In this document: in pieces, positions 8,402 to 16,915 of the stretch | How the letters are laid out: every line of letters starts with the position of its first letter | Position numbering within the stretch: position 1 is the first letter of the stretch | Assembly: GCA_963714455.1 (NCBI GenBank) | Contig: CAVQON010000004.1 | Span: forward strand, 37,481 to 101,480 | Direction: 5' to 3' | Source: CAVQGZ01 sp963714455 | GTDB taxonomy: Bacteria; Actinomycetota; Actinomycetes; Jiangellales; Jiangellaceae | DNA: 64,000 bases | Notes under the pieces: generated by a model | The model's input: the letters and a program-made list of their open reading frames with translations, nothing else | Told to the model about the DNA's origin: nothing | Databases searched by the model: none | Position numbers and translations under genes: made by a program

Positions 8402-9676
8402 GTGAAGGTGCTTGTGCTGGGGTCCGGTGGTCGTGAGCACGCGCTCGTCATGGGGTTGCGCGACGATCCCGGCGTCACGGCCGTGCACGCCGCGCCGGGC
8501 AACGCCGGCATCGGGGCCGACGCCGACAGCGTCCACCCGCTCGACCCGACGGATGGCGCCGCGGTCGTCGACCTGGCCCAGCGCCTCGCCGTCGACCTCG
8601 TGGTCATCGGCCCCGAGGCGCCGCTCGTCGCCGGCGTGGGTGACGCCGTGCGCGAGGCCGGTATCGCCTGCTTCGGCCCGTCCGGCGCGGCGGCCCGGCT
8701 CGAGGGCAGCAAGGCCTTCGCCAAGCAGGTGATGGCTGCGGCCGGCGTCCCAACGGCGATGGCGCACGTCTGCGACACCGCGGACGAGGTCGCGGCGGCG
8801 CTCGACGCGTTCGGCCCCCCGTACGTCGTCAAGGACGACGGCCTGGCAGCCGGCAAGGGCGTGGTGGTCACCGACGACCGGGCCGAAGCCCTTGCTCATG
8901 CCGCCGCCTGCGGACGGGTGCTCGTCGAGGAGTTTCTCGACGGACCCGAGGTCTCCCTCTTCTGCGTCACCGACGGCGAGACGGTGCGCCCGCTGCAGCC
9001 GGCCCAGGACTTCAAGCGCATCTTCGACGACGACCAGGGCCCCAACACGGGCGGCATGGGCGCCTACACACCGCTCCCGTGGGCACCGCAGGGGCTCGTG
9101 GACGACATCGTCGCCCGCGTCGTCCAGCCGACGGTGGACGAGATGCGTGCCTCGGGCACGCGATTCGAGGGGCTGCTCTATGCCGGGCTCGCGCTCACCT
9201 CACGCGGCCTGCGCGTGGTCGAGTTCAACGCCCGGTTCGGCGACCCGGAGACCCAGGCGGTGCTGGCGCTGGAGCGCACCCCGCTCGGTGCCCTGCTGCA
9301 CGCCGCCGCGACCGGCACGCTCGCCGCGACCGAGCCGCCGCACATGGCCACGGGCGCGGCGGTCACCGTCGTGGTGGCCGCGCACGGCTACCCGCAGTCC
9401 CCACGCACCGGCGACGTGATCACCGGCCTCGACGAGGCGGCGGCCGTCGAGGGTGTCCGCGTGCTGCACGCCGGGACGGCGCTGCGCGACGGCCAGGTCG
9501 TGACGTCCGGCGGCCGCGTGCTGTCGGTCACCGGTGTGGGCGACGACCTCACGCAGGCCCGGGAGCGGGCGTACGAGGCCGTGGGGCACATCCACATCGC
9601 CGGTGCCCAGCACCGCACCGACATCGCAGCCAAGGCAGCTGCCGGTGCCGCCACGCCGACGGCCACGCCCGAGTAG
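8402..9676 (+). CDS. purD: Phosphoribosylamine--glycine ligase (GAR synthetase)
   Basis: PurD condenses phosphoribosylamine, glycine and ATP to GAR, step 2 of purine synthesis. The 424-residue protein has the ATP-grasp order: GSGGREHAL at residues 6-14, GPEAPLVAG, SKAFAK, the KDDGLAAGKGVVV ATP-binding strand, NTGGMGAY and FNARFGDPETQ with the metal-binding Glu/Asn. GTG 8402 puts the first motif at the family position and follows a -10 motif at leaderless spacing; an in-frame GTG at 8393 is an alternative. The next gene starts 17 bp downstream. Confidence 0.97.
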   Translation: MKVLVLGSGGREHALVMGLRDDPGVTAVHAAPGNAGIGADADSVHPLDPTDGAAVVDLAQRLAVDLVVIGPEAPLVAGVGDAVREAGIACFGPSGAAARLEGSKAFAKQVMAAAGVPTAMAHVCDTADEVAAALDAFGPPYVVKDDGLAAGKGVVVTDDRAEALAHAAACGRVLVEEFLDGPEVSLFCVTDGETVRPLQPAQDFKRIFDDDQGPNTGGMGAYTPLPWAPQGLVDDIVARVVQPTVDEMRASGTRFEGLLYAGLALTSRGLRVVEFNARFGDPETQAVLALERTPLGALLHAAATGTLAATEPPHMATGAAVTVVVAAHGYPQSPRTGDVITGLDEAAAVEGVRVLHAGTALRDGQVVTSGGRVLSVTGVGDDLTQARERAYEAVGHIHIAGAQHRTDIAAKAAAGAATPTATPE

Positions 9677-9693
9677 CCCCGCAGCACCCGCCC

Positions 9694-10095
9694 ATGGACA
9701 CGACGATCCTCGCGCTCACCACCGGCTCGCGGCTGGTGAGCGACCTGACCGACGAGGTGCGTGCCTTCTGCCGGGGTCGTGGGGACGGCCTGTGCCACGT
9801 CTTCGTCCCGCACGCCACTGCCGGGGTGGCGCTGGTCGAGACCGGCAGCGGCACCGAGCACGACCTCGCCGCGGCACTGGAACGGCTGCTGCCCACCGCC
9901 GACGTGTACCGGCACCGCCACGGCAGCCTCGGCCACGGCCGCGACCACGTGATGCCCGCCTTCGTCTCCCCGTCGATGTCGCTGCCCGTGCTGGACGGTC
10001 GTCCTGCTCTCGGCACATGGCAGAGCGTCGTGCTCGTCGACCCGAACGTCGACAACCCGACCCGTCAGGTGCGGCTCTCGTTCATCACCGGCTGA
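9694..10095 (+). CDS. YjbQ/UPF0047 family protein (secondary thiamine-phosphate synthase-like)
   Basis: This compact 133-residue protein matches the YjbQ fold. It has FVPHATAGVALVETGS (conserved His and Glu), a DVYRHRHGSLGHGRDHVMPAF segment with several conserved His residues, and a C-terminal GTWQSVVLVD followed by a strand. Family members have a weak thiamine-phosphate synthase activity; the physiological role is unclear. The gene is 17 bp downstream of purD and probably co-transcribed. Its last 31 bp overlap the 3' end of the convergent membrane-protein gene. Confidence 0.88.
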   Translation: MDTTILALTTGSRLVSDLTDEVRAFCRGRGDGLCHVFVPHATAGVALVETGSGTEHDLAAALERLLPTADVYRHRHGSLGHGRDHVMPAFVSPSMSLPVLDGRPALGTWQSVVLVDPNVDNPTRQVRLSFITG

Positions 10096-11288
10096 GGGGC
10101 GCGCGCCGCCTCGACCAACCGCCACACCAGCAACCCCGCCAGCACCAGCACGAGGACGTTGCGGGCGGCGAGGGCGGCCAGCGTGGCGGTGTCCAGCAGC
10201 AGCAGCGACTCGTACTTCCAGGGCCACACCGCCTGGGTCAGGGCCGCGACTGCGGACGTCACGACCACCAGCGCCCAGTCGACGCGCGGCGCCCACGCCA
10301 CCGCCAGGGCCACGAGCGGCAGGAACCACATCACGTACTGCGGGCTGAACACCGAGTTGGTCGCGACGACGAGAACCACGAGCAGGGCGGCGCCCGTGAC
10401 GCGCACCGCCGGCAGCCGGGACGGGTCGGTGCCCCGCACCGCGGACAGCGTCGCCAGGCCGGCCACCGCCAGCACGACGACGGCGACCAGGCTCGACAGC
10501 GTCGCGTCCGAGCCCTGGAGCTGGAAGGCGCGAAAGGCGAACTCCCACACCTGCTCTCCGGGCTCGTCGCGGCGGGCGAGCAGCACCGGTGTGGCGAACA
10601 GCGACTCGATCTGCACCCCCCGCTCGGACTGGTACGTCAGGGGCGTCAGCAGCGACGACGGCCCGCGGACGGCAACCTCCACGGCCAGCCCGGCCGCGAG
10701 CGTCACCCCGAAGCCGGTGAGCCAGCGGCGCCAGTCCCCGCGCAGCAGCAGCGCGGCGACGACCACCAGGGGCCACAGCTTGAGCAGGACGGCCAGCGCC
10801 AGCACCACGCCGGACCATCCCGGACGCCGCTCGCGCCACGACACGGCCAGCACCGCCAGCAGCGCGACCAGCAGGTCGTAGCGAAGCCACACCACCGGGC
10901 CGAGCAGGGCGCCGGCCACGACCCACAGCCAGGCCCCGCGCCGTCCGGCCCGCCACAGCACGCCCAGCAGGGCAAGGTCGACCGCGAGCATCGCGACGAT
11001 CCACCCCCAGCCGAAGGCAACCGGGCTCTCGGCGAGCCGCCCCGTCAGAGCCAGCAGGCGCGCGGCGCCGGGGTACTCGCTGAGCGCGGGGGTGTCGTCG
11101 GAGCCGAACGGCGTCCCGTTCGCCCATGCCCACAGCAGGTTGGGGTCGTTGAACAGCGTGGGCCGGCTGAGCCGGTCGACGGCCAGCGCCAGGACGACGC
11201 CACGGCTGACGGCCCAGGCGGCCAGGAGCCCGACCAGCGCCACGCGAGTCGACGTCGCGGGGCGGGTGGCGGTGGTTGCTGGAGCCAT
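10065..11288 (-). CDS. GT87/GT-C-type membrane glycosyltransferase family protein
   Basis: This 407-residue polytopic protein has about nine to ten hydrophobic segments. Early extracytoplasmic loops carry DPNLLWAWANG and DDTPALSEYPG, and a Y-DLL patch (WLRYDLLVALLAVLA) typical of DUF2029/GT87 mannosyltransferase-like proteins. Such enzymes use polyprenyl-phosphate sugars to elongate cell-envelope glycans; the acceptor here is unknown. The central LFATPVLLA...FQLQGSDAT and NSVFSPQYVMWFLPL segments fit the family. It overlaps the convergent YjbQ gene by 31 bp and is divergent from the downstream lipoprotein gene across about 60 bp. Confidence 0.75.
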   Translation of the reverse strand: MAPATTATRPATSTRVALVGLLAAWAVSRGVVLALAVDRLSRPTLFNDPNLLWAWANGTPFGSDDTPALSEYPGAARLLALTGRLAESPVAFGWGWIVAMLAVDLALLGVLWRAGRRGAWLWVVAGALLGPVVWLRYDLLVALLAVLAVSWRERRPGWSGVVLALAVLLKLWPLVVVAALLLRGDWRRWLTGFGVTLAAGLAVEVAVRGPSSLLTPLTYQSERGVQIESLFATPVLLARRDEPGEQVWEFAFRAFQLQGSDATLSSLVAVVVLAVAGLATLSAVRGTDPSRLPAVRVTGAALLVVLVVATNSVFSPQYVMWFLPLVALAVAWAPRVDWALVVVTSAVAALTQAVWPWKYESLLLLDTATLAALAARNVLVLVLAGLLVWRLVEAARAPQPVMNESRT

Positions 11289-11348
11289 CGGAGGTCGAGC
11301 ATCCCAGACGACGGGGAACCTGACGGCAGCCGGACGCGTCCAACCCGC

Positions 11349-11822
11349 ATGAACGGTCGAGTGCTCGCGCTGTGCGCCGCTGTCGTGCTCGGGCTGGCCG
11401 GATGCGCGGCCGACGAACCAGACGCTCGCCCGGCAGCCTTGCCGACTGCCTCGGCAACCGCGGATTCCGCCGGTGGCACGATGCTCGCGACCGCGTTCTC
11501 GCTCACCGAGGTGCTGCGCGCCACGGACAGGACGAAACCGGCGGACGTGCTGATCACCGAGATCCCGATGGACACCCGCTGGCTGTCCGGCAACCGCATC
11601 GAGGTGCCGATCGAGCGGGACGGCGCCGGCGGCGTCCTCGTCGTCACCGTGCTGCCCGAGCAGGCTCGCTGCGCCGCTGAGTCGCCGTTGCTCACCCCCG
11701 CGGAGAGCGACCTCGTGGCCACCGAGGTCTGCGCCGCGTGGGAGGCCGGGGGCCGCCTCCCGGTTGTCGTACCCGACCCGGACGCGCCGGTCGAGCTGAA
11801 CCCCGAGGACGCCGCACGGTAG
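11349..11822 (+). CDS. Putative lipoprotein
   Basis: The 157-residue product has a short signal peptide with lipobox LAGC (Cys at about residue 19), followed by a Pro/Ala/Thr-rich linker and a small domain with two Cys residues (ARCAAES, EVCAAWE) that could form a disulfide. It should be a membrane-anchored exported protein. No family is recognised. ATG 11349 is the natural start for the signal peptide. Confidence 0.75.
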   Translation: MNGRVLALCAAVVLGLAGCAADEPDARPAALPTASATADSAGGTMLATAFSLTEVLRATDRTKPADVLITEIPMDTRWLSGNRIEVPIERDGAGGVLVVTVLPEQARCAAESPLLTPAESDLVATEVCAAWEAGGRLPVVVPDPDAPVELNPEDAAR

Positions 11823-11874
11823 GGCTGCCTGCCCGGGTCACCGCCCCGACGCCGGCGTGCGAAAGGATCCCCCC

Positions 11875-13314
11875 GTGCCCGACGAGCCCGCCACCCCCGT
11901 GCTGCCCGATGTTCTCGCCGCCCGCTACGCCTCGCCGCAGATGGTGACCCTGTGGTCGCCCGCGCACAAGGTGCGTCTGGAGCGTCAGCTCTGGCTGGCG
12001 GTGCTGCAGGCCCAACGTGACCTCGGCGTCGACGTGTCAGAGGGCGTGATCGCCGACTACGCAGCCGTGCTGGACGACGTCGACCTGGCGTCGATCGCCG
12101 AGCGCGAGCGGGTCACCCGGCACGACGTCAAGGCCCGCATCGAGGAGTTCAACGCCCTCGCCGGCCACGAGGACGTGCACAAGGGCATGACCTCGCGCGA
12201 CCTCACCGAGAACGTCGAGCAGCTGCAGGTGCGCCGCTCGCTCGAGCTCGTCCGCGACCGCATGGTGGCGGCCCTGGTGCGCCTCGCCCGGCTCGCGCGC
12301 GAGCACGAGACGCTCGTGATCACCGGACGCACCCACAACGTGCCGGCTCAGGCCACCACGCTGGGCAAGCGGTTCGCCTCGGCCGCCGAAGAGATGCTGC
12401 TCGCCCTGCGCCGAGTCGAGACCGTCCTGGACGACTACCCGTTGCGCGGCATCAAGGGTCCGGTCGGCACGAGCCAGGACGCCCTTGCGCTGCTCGGCGA
12501 CGACCCGTCGCGGCTCGCCGAGCTCGAGCAGCGAGTGGCCGAGCACCTCGGTTTCGCCCGCACCCTGACCAGCGTCGGCCAGGTGTACCCGCGCTCGCTG
12601 GACCACGAGGTCGGCTCGGCGCTGGTCCAGGTGGCCGCCGGACCTGCGTCGCTGGCCACGACCATCCGTCTCATGGCCGGCCAGGAGCTGCTCACCGAGG
12701 GGTTCAAGCCCGGCCAGGTCGGGTCGAGCGCCATGCCGCACAAGATGAACAGCCGCTCGTGCGAGCGGGTGGACGGGCTCGCGCTGGTCATCCGGGGGTA
12801 CGCCACGATGCTGAGCGAGCTGGCCGGTGCCCAGTGGAACGAGGGTGACGTCTTCTGCTCCGTCGTGCGCAGGGTGGCGCTACCGGGGGTGTTCCTGGCC
12901 ACGGACGGCCTGTTCCAGACCTTTCTCACCGTGCTGGACGAGCTCGGGGTGTACCCGGCGGTCGTGCAGCGCGAGCTCGACCGGTACCTGCCGTTCCTCG
13001 CCACCACCGCGGTGCTGGTCGCTGCCGTCCAGCGCGGCGTGGGCCGAGAGACGGCGCATGCCGCTATCAAGGAGCACGCGGTTGCGGTCGCGTTGGCCAT
13101 GCGCGCGGGCGAGGCCGAGAACGACCTGGCTGCCAGGCTGGCCGCCGATACGCGCCTCGGTCTGAGCCGCGACGAGATCGACGCTCTGATGAGCGACCCG
13201 ACGGCATTCATCGGGGCGGCCGCCGACCAGGTGCAGCGGGTGGCTGCCCAGGTGGACGAGGTGGCCGACCGCCATCCGCAGGCGGCCGCCTACGTCCCAC
13301 CGCCGATCCTGTAG
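11875..13314 (+). CDS. purB: Adenylosuccinate lyase
   Basis: PurB cleaves SAICAR to AICAR and adenylosuccinate to AMP, each releasing fumarate. The 479-residue protein carries the fumarase/aspartase superfamily signature GSSAMPHKMNSRSCERV. The catalytic region HKGMTSRDLTENV and the TGRTHNVPAQ...TLGKRF stretch lie upstream of it. GTG 11875 is chosen over the in-frame GTG at 11857 because GAAAGGA (11861-11867) gives an ideal 7-nt spaced ribosome site. This makes purB one of the pur genes here with a leader. It is a cytoplasmic homotetramer in known relatives. Confidence 0.97.
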   Translation: MPDEPATPVLPDVLAARYASPQMVTLWSPAHKVRLERQLWLAVLQAQRDLGVDVSEGVIADYAAVLDDVDLASIAERERVTRHDVKARIEEFNALAGHEDVHKGMTSRDLTENVEQLQVRRSLELVRDRMVAALVRLARLAREHETLVITGRTHNVPAQATTLGKRFASAAEEMLLALRRVETVLDDYPLRGIKGPVGTSQDALALLGDDPSRLAELEQRVAEHLGFARTLTSVGQVYPRSLDHEVGSALVQVAAGPASLATTIRLMAGQELLTEGFKPGQVGSSAMPHKMNSRSCERVDGLALVIRGYATMLSELAGAQWNEGDVFCSVVRRVALPGVFLATDGLFQTFLTVLDELGVYPAVVQRELDRYLPFLATTAVLVAAVQRGVGRETAHAAIKEHAVAVALAMRAGEAENDLAARLAADTRLGLSRDEIDALMSDPTAFIGAAADQVQRVAAQVDEVADRHPQAAAYVPPPIL

Positions 13315-13360
13315 GTCCCCGACCCGGTCAGCGGGTCAGCCTGAGACCGGCCTCACGCCC

Positions 13361-13648
13361 GAGCAGGAGTCGTCCACCGACGTCCCCAGCACCTCGGACA
13401 CGTCCGCCACGACGTCGGCGCCCGTCACGCCGGTCGCGGTCAGCAACCCCGTTGCCAGCACCGACACGGCCGCGCCGATGCTCACCGAGCTTCCCAAGAC
13501 GGGTGCCGGCAGCGGCGCCCTGCTCACCGCTCGGCGTCGGCCGAACGATCAGGCCGCCCACCGGAGCGACCACGCCGGTGAGACGGCGATCGTCGTCGCC
13601 AGTGCCCACATCGAGCCCACACCCCGGGTGACGACGTCCGGGCAGTAG
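13361..13648 (+). pseudogene. Possible remnant of an LPXTG surface-protein C-terminus
   Basis: In the plus frame with codons beginning at 13361, a Ser/Thr/Pro/Ala-rich stretch leads to TELPKTGAGSGALLTARRRP, a sortase-type sorting signal lacking its hydrophobic core. The frame then runs into the antisense of the DUF4253 gene and stops at 13648. There is no start codon, so at best this is a decayed fragment. A chance composition effect is possible. The 234-bp gap between purB and the DUF4253 gene otherwise holds nothing recognisable. Confidence 0.3.
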
Positions 13649-14361
13649 GCGTAGATCTCCTCTGCGGCGGCGAGCGCGGCCTCGTGGGTGCGCGGGGGAC
13701 GGTTGATGCGCAGGCCGATGCCCGACTCGGTCAGGGCCACCAGGTCGGCTTGGTATCGCCGCGACCAGTAGCGCAGCACCGCAGCATGCTCGACGGCGGA
13801 CCAGCCGCCCACTCCGTCGAAACCGACCGCGACCGGAAGCTGCCACCCGTCGGTCCCCGCGACGACCGCGAGGTACCCCGCAGACACGTCGGCCTCGACC
13901 ACCGCCTCGCTCGTCGGCTCGAGCCGGCTCTTGAAGCCGGGTTCGGCAGCGGGCGCGACCGCGAGGGCGGCTGTGAGCAGCGGCTCGGCGTCCGGGACGA
14001 CCATGTCGTCCGCCGAACGCCCTGCCGCCAGCTGCCACGACCCCGGGACGGGCGTCGGGCCTGTCAGCACCGGCCAGGCACCCGTCGTCCCAGCCACTCC
14101 CTGCAGCTCGGCCCATACCGCCTGACCGGCGCTGTTGGCCATCGGGCTCGACCACACCGACACCCCGGACGCCGCCGTCCCCACCCAGACGAGTGGACGT
14201 GGGGGCGCGACCCCGGCGGCCCCGATCGCGTCGGCAGGCGAGGCGGGTGGCTCACCGGGCGCGGGCACGGGGTCGGCCGGGATGTATGCGTCGCGCAGCT
14301 TCGTCCCGCCGCGTGGCCGACGTCGCGGAGATCGGCGCGACGACCGGTCGAAGAGTCCCAC
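13549..14361 (-). CDS. DUF4253 domain-containing protein
   Basis: The 270-residue protein has a basic, Arg-rich N-terminus (residues 7-20) and a long variable middle. Its C-terminal domain matches DUF4253 (about residues 170-270): GWSAVEHAAVLRYWSRRYQA, then a strand pair, AAAEEIYAYCPDVVTRG and a Trp-terminated end. The domain's function is unknown. The start lies 42 bp from the divergent purC start, so the two promoters share this short region. It is predicted soluble. Confidence 0.8.
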   Translation of the reverse strand: MGLFDRSSRRSPRRRPRGGTKLRDAYIPADPVPAPGEPPASPADAIGAAGVAPPRPLVWVGTAASGVSVWSSPMANSAGQAVWAELQGVAGTTGAWPVLTGPTPVPGSWQLAAGRSADDMVVPDAEPLLTAALAVAPAAEPGFKSRLEPTSEAVVEADVSAGYLAVVAGTDGWQLPVAVGFDGVGGWSAVEHAAVLRYWSRRYQADLVALTESGIGLRINRPPRTHEAALAAAEEIYAYCPDVVTRGVGSMWALATTIAVSPAWSLRWAA

Positions 14362-14390
14362 GCGCTCATCCCACCATGAGGCGCCGCCAC

Positions 14391-14396
14391 TACCGT
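14391..14396 (+). promoter_or_regulatory. Putative purC -10 element
   Basis: TACCGT (TANNNT) ends exactly 7 nt before ATG 14404. No ribosome-binding sequence is present, consistent with a leaderless transcript. Confidence 0.5.
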
Positions 14397-14403
14397 CGGC
14401 GCC

Positions 14404-15324
14404 ATGTCTGCGAGTGCACCCGCCGATCTACCGGGCTTCCGGCACGTCTACTCCGGCAAGGTCCGCGACCTGTACGCACCCGTTGGGCGCGACGACCAGG
14501 TGCTCGTGGTCGCCAGCGACCGGATCTCGGCGTACGACCACGTGCTGCCGACGCCGATCCCCGGCAAGGGCGTCGTGCTCACGCAGATGTCGCTGTGGTG
14601 GTTCGACCAGCTCGCCGACCTGGTCGACAACCACGTCGTGTCGGCCACTGACGTCCCCGAGCAGGTGCGCGGCCGGGCGATGCTCTGCCGGCGACTCGAG
14701 ATGGCGCCGGTGGAGTGCGTGGCCCGCGGCTACCTCGCGGGCAGCGGCTGGGCCGACTACCGAGCGACGGGTGCCGTGTGCGGGGTGGAGCTCGTGGACG
14801 GGCTGCTGGACGGCTCCCGGCTGCCCGAGCCGATCTTCACTCCCGCGACCAAGGCCGAGGTCGGCGAGCACGACGAGAACATCACGTTCACCCACGTCGC
14901 CCGCATCGTCGGGGCACAGCGGGCGGCAGCGCTGCGCGAGGTGACGCTGGCGGTGTATCGCCGGGCAGAGCGGATCGCCCGCGATCGCGGGGTGATCCTG
15001 GCCGACACCAAGCTCGAGTTCGGGCTGGCCCCGGACGTCGCTGCGGTCACCCCGCACCCGTCCGAGCGGTACGTCCTCGCCGACGAGGTGCTCACACCCG
15101 ACTCGAGCCGGTTCTGGCCGGCCGAGGAGTGGGCCCCGGGCGGGGCGCAGCCGTCGTTCGACAAGCAGTTCGTGCGCGACTGGCTCACGTCGCCGGCCTC
15201 AGGCTGGACCAAGGAGTCGGACGAGCAGCCCCCGCCGCTTCCCGACGACGTGGTCGAGCGCACCCAGCAGCGCTACACCGAGGCCTACCGCCGCCTGACC
15301 GGCGGCGACCTGCCCCCTGCGTGA
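14404..15324 (+). CDS. purC: Phosphoribosylaminoimidazole-succinocarboxamide synthase (SAICAR synthetase)
   Basis: PurC couples CAIR and aspartate with ATP to give SAICAR. The 306-residue protein has YSGKVRDLY (ATP-binding, residues 16-24), SDRISAYDHVLPTPIPGKG, the RRLEMAPVECVARGYLAGSGW signature block and LADTKLEFGL. This is the longer actinobacterial/fungal-type form rather than the roughly 240-residue form. It is followed by a strong hairpin before the convergent SHOCT gene. Confidence 0.97.
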   Translation: MSASAPADLPGFRHVYSGKVRDLYAPVGRDDQVLVVASDRISAYDHVLPTPIPGKGVVLTQMSLWWFDQLADLVDNHVVSATDVPEQVRGRAMLCRRLEMAPVECVARGYLAGSGWADYRATGAVCGVELVDGLLDGSRLPEPIFTPATKAEVGEHDENITFTHVARIVGAQRAAALREVTLAVYRRAERIARDRGVILADTKLEFGLAPDVAAVTPHPSERYVLADEVLTPDSSRFWPAEEWAPGGAQPSFDKQFVRDWLTSPASGWTKESDEQPPPLPDDVVERTQQRYTEAYRRLTGGDLPPA

Positions 15325-15370
15325 CCGACGGGCAGACCCCACGACCTGCGTGGAAGCCTGCCCGTCGGTC
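15323..15370. terminator. Bidirectional hairpin between purC and the SHOCT-domain gene
   Basis: Perfect 13-bp arms GACCGACGGGCAG (15323-15335) and CTGCCCGTCGGTC (15358-15370) enclose a smaller CCACG/CGTGG hairpin. The left arm overlaps the purC stop codon. The genes converge here, so it can terminate both; there is no U-tract. Confidence 0.75.
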
Positions 15371-15381
15371 AGTGCGAGGGT

Positions 15382-15786
15382 CTAGACGAGCGCCTTCGCC
15401 TTGAGCTTCTCGAACTCCTCGGGAGTGATCGAGCCGGAGTCGAGCAGCTCCTTGGCCTGGGCGATCTGGTCGGCCGGCGTGACGGGCTTCCCGGCGTCCT
15501 TCATCAGGTTCTTGGTGTACTCCACCTGAGCCTCACGGAACTCGTCGGCGGCCTCGATGTCGCGCTGGGCCATGCCCTTGCCGCGAGCGATGAGGTACGC
15601 CAGCGCCGTGATGAGCGGCAGGAAGAGCAGCGCGACGAGCCAGATCGCCTTCGCCCAGCCGCCGAGGTCCTTGTCCCGGAAGATGTCCATGACGATCCGG
15701 AAGAGCACGAACAGGTAGGCGACGAAGAGGAAGATCCAGAGCGTCCAGAGCAGGATGTTCACGAAGCCTTCGAGAAAGTCGGGCAT
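15382..15786 (-). CDS. PLDc_N / SHOCT-domain membrane protein
   Basis: This 134-residue protein has two N-terminal membrane segments (about residues 8-32 and 47-70, with the GGWAKAIWLVALLFLPLITALAYLI pattern of the PLD nuclease N-terminal domain), a helical linker and a C-terminal SHOCT motif (about residues 105-134: ADQIAQAKELLDSGSITPEEFEKLK). SHOCT proteins often oligomerise; no enzymatic function is expected. ATG 15786 is chosen because GAAAGGA precedes it at good spacing; a longer frame to 15825 lacks this. Confidence 0.85.
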   Translation of the reverse strand: MPDFLEGFVNILLWTLWIFLFVAYLFVLFRIVMDIFRDKDLGGWAKAIWLVALLFLPLITALAYLIARGKGMAQRDIEAADEFREAQVEYTKNLMKDAGKPVTPADQIAQAKELLDSGSITPEEFEKLKAKALV

Positions 15787-15893
15787 TGCGGTCCTTTCGG
15801 GGGACGTGAGGGGCGCGGACGACACCCGCGCTGGGCACGAAGTGTACGGACTGACCAGGCATGCTCGGTGTTCTGCGTGTCGGACGCGCCGAC

Positions 15894-15899
15894 TACTCT
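15894..15899 (+). promoter_or_regulatory. Putative -10 element of the purSQL operon
   Basis: TACTCT (TANNNT) lies about 45 nt upstream of the purS GTG. Unlike the neighbouring pur genes this leaves a short 5' leader of roughly 39 nt. Confidence 0.4.
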
Positions 15900-15944
15900 C
15901 GGCGTCGAGCCGAACCGTCCACCGGCAGCCACCGGGAGTCAGTA

Positions 15945-16232
15945 GTGAGCGTCGTCGTCGAAGTCATGCCCAAGCCGGAGATCCTGGACCCGCAGGGCCA
16001 AGCCGTGCTCAACGCGCTGCACCGCCTCGGGTTCACCGAGGTGGCCGGGGTGCGCCAGGGCAAGCGTTTCGAGCTCGAGCTCACCGGGGAGGTGGACGAG
16101 GCCGTGCTGACGCGCCTGGAAGAGGCGGCGTCCACGCTGCTCGCCAACCCGGTGATCGAGGAGCACACGGTGCACGTCGGCAGCACGGTCCACGACGAGG
16201 CCGGCGACGAGCCGTCCCCCGCGGGCGCCTGA
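15945..16232 (+). CDS. purS: FGAM synthase subunit PurS
   Basis: PurS is the small subunit that channels ammonia between PurQ and PurL in the three-part FGAM synthetase. The 95-residue product has the expected VVVEVMPKPEILDPQGQAV start and a LxxLGF...VRQGKRFEL core. GTG 15945 gives the standard N-terminus; the longer open frame from 15861 is not supported. Its TGA overlaps the purQ ATG by one base. Confidence 0.95.
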   Translation: MSVVVEVMPKPEILDPQGQAVLNALHRLGFTEVAGVRQGKRFELELTGEVDEAVLTRLEEAASTLLANPVIEEHTVHVGSTVHDEAGDEPSPAGA

Positions 16233-16915
16233 TGCGCGTCGGCGTCGTCACCTTTCCCGGGTCGTTGGACGACCAGGACGCCGCCCGTGCCGTCCGCTAC
16301 GCCGGAGCGCAGGCCGTGCCGCTGTGGCACGGCGACGACGACCTGGCGGGGGTCGACGCGATCGTGCTGCCCGGCGGGTTCTCCTACGGCGACTACCTGC
16401 GCTGCGGCGCCATCGCACGGTTCGCCCCGGTGATGCGCTCGGTGATCGACGCGGCGCGCGGGGGCATGCCGGTGCTCGGCATCTGCAACGGCTTCCAGAT
16501 CCTGTGCGAGGCGCAGCTGCTGCCCGGCGCGCTCATCCGCAACGACGTCCGCACGTTCGTCTGCCGTGACCAGGCGCTCACAGTCGAGAACGCCGACACG
16601 GCATGGACGTCGCAGTTCGAGTCCGGCCAGCAGGTCGTCATCCCCCTCAAGAGCGGCGAGGGCGGCTACGTCGCGACCGAGGCGACGCTCGACGCGCTCG
16701 AGGCCGAGGGCCGGGTGGTGGTGCGCTACGCGGGGTCGAACCCCAACGGCTCGATGCGTGACATCGCCGGCGTGACCAGCGAGAACGGACGGGTCGTCGG
16801 CTTGATGCCCCACCCCGAGCACGCCATCGACGCGCTCACCGGCCCAGGCACCGACGGGCTGGGCTTCTTCACCTCGGTGCTGAGCGGCACGCTCACGTCG
16901 GCGGCGAGCGCATGA
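16232..16915 (+). CDS. purQ: FGAM synthase glutaminase subunit PurQ
   Basis: PurQ is a class I glutamine amidotransferase that supplies ammonia to PurL. The 227 residues include LPGGFSYGDYLRCGAIA, the nucleophile Cys in LGICNGFQIL, and the catalytic His/Glu pair in LMPHPEHA near the C-terminus. The ATG overlaps the purS stop, and its own TGA overlaps the purL ATG (ATGA), so translation of the three subunits is coupled. Confidence 0.97.
   Translation: MRVGVVTFPGSLDDQDAARAVRYAGAQAVPLWHGDDDLAGVDAIVLPGGFSYGDYLRCGAIARFAPVMRSVIDAARGGMPVLGICNGFQILCEAQLLPGALIRNDVRTFVCRDQALTVENADTAWTSQFESGQQVVIPLKSGEGGYVATEATLDALEAEGRVVVRYAGSNPNGSMRDIAGVTSENGRVVGLMPHPEHAIDALTGPGTDGLGFFTSVLSGTLTSAASA

Noticed and set aside
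9388..11457. 689-residue minus-strand frame over purD, YjbQ and GT87 regions
   Set aside because: It is out of frame with the GT87 gene on the same strand and antisense to purD; composition is that of a shadow.
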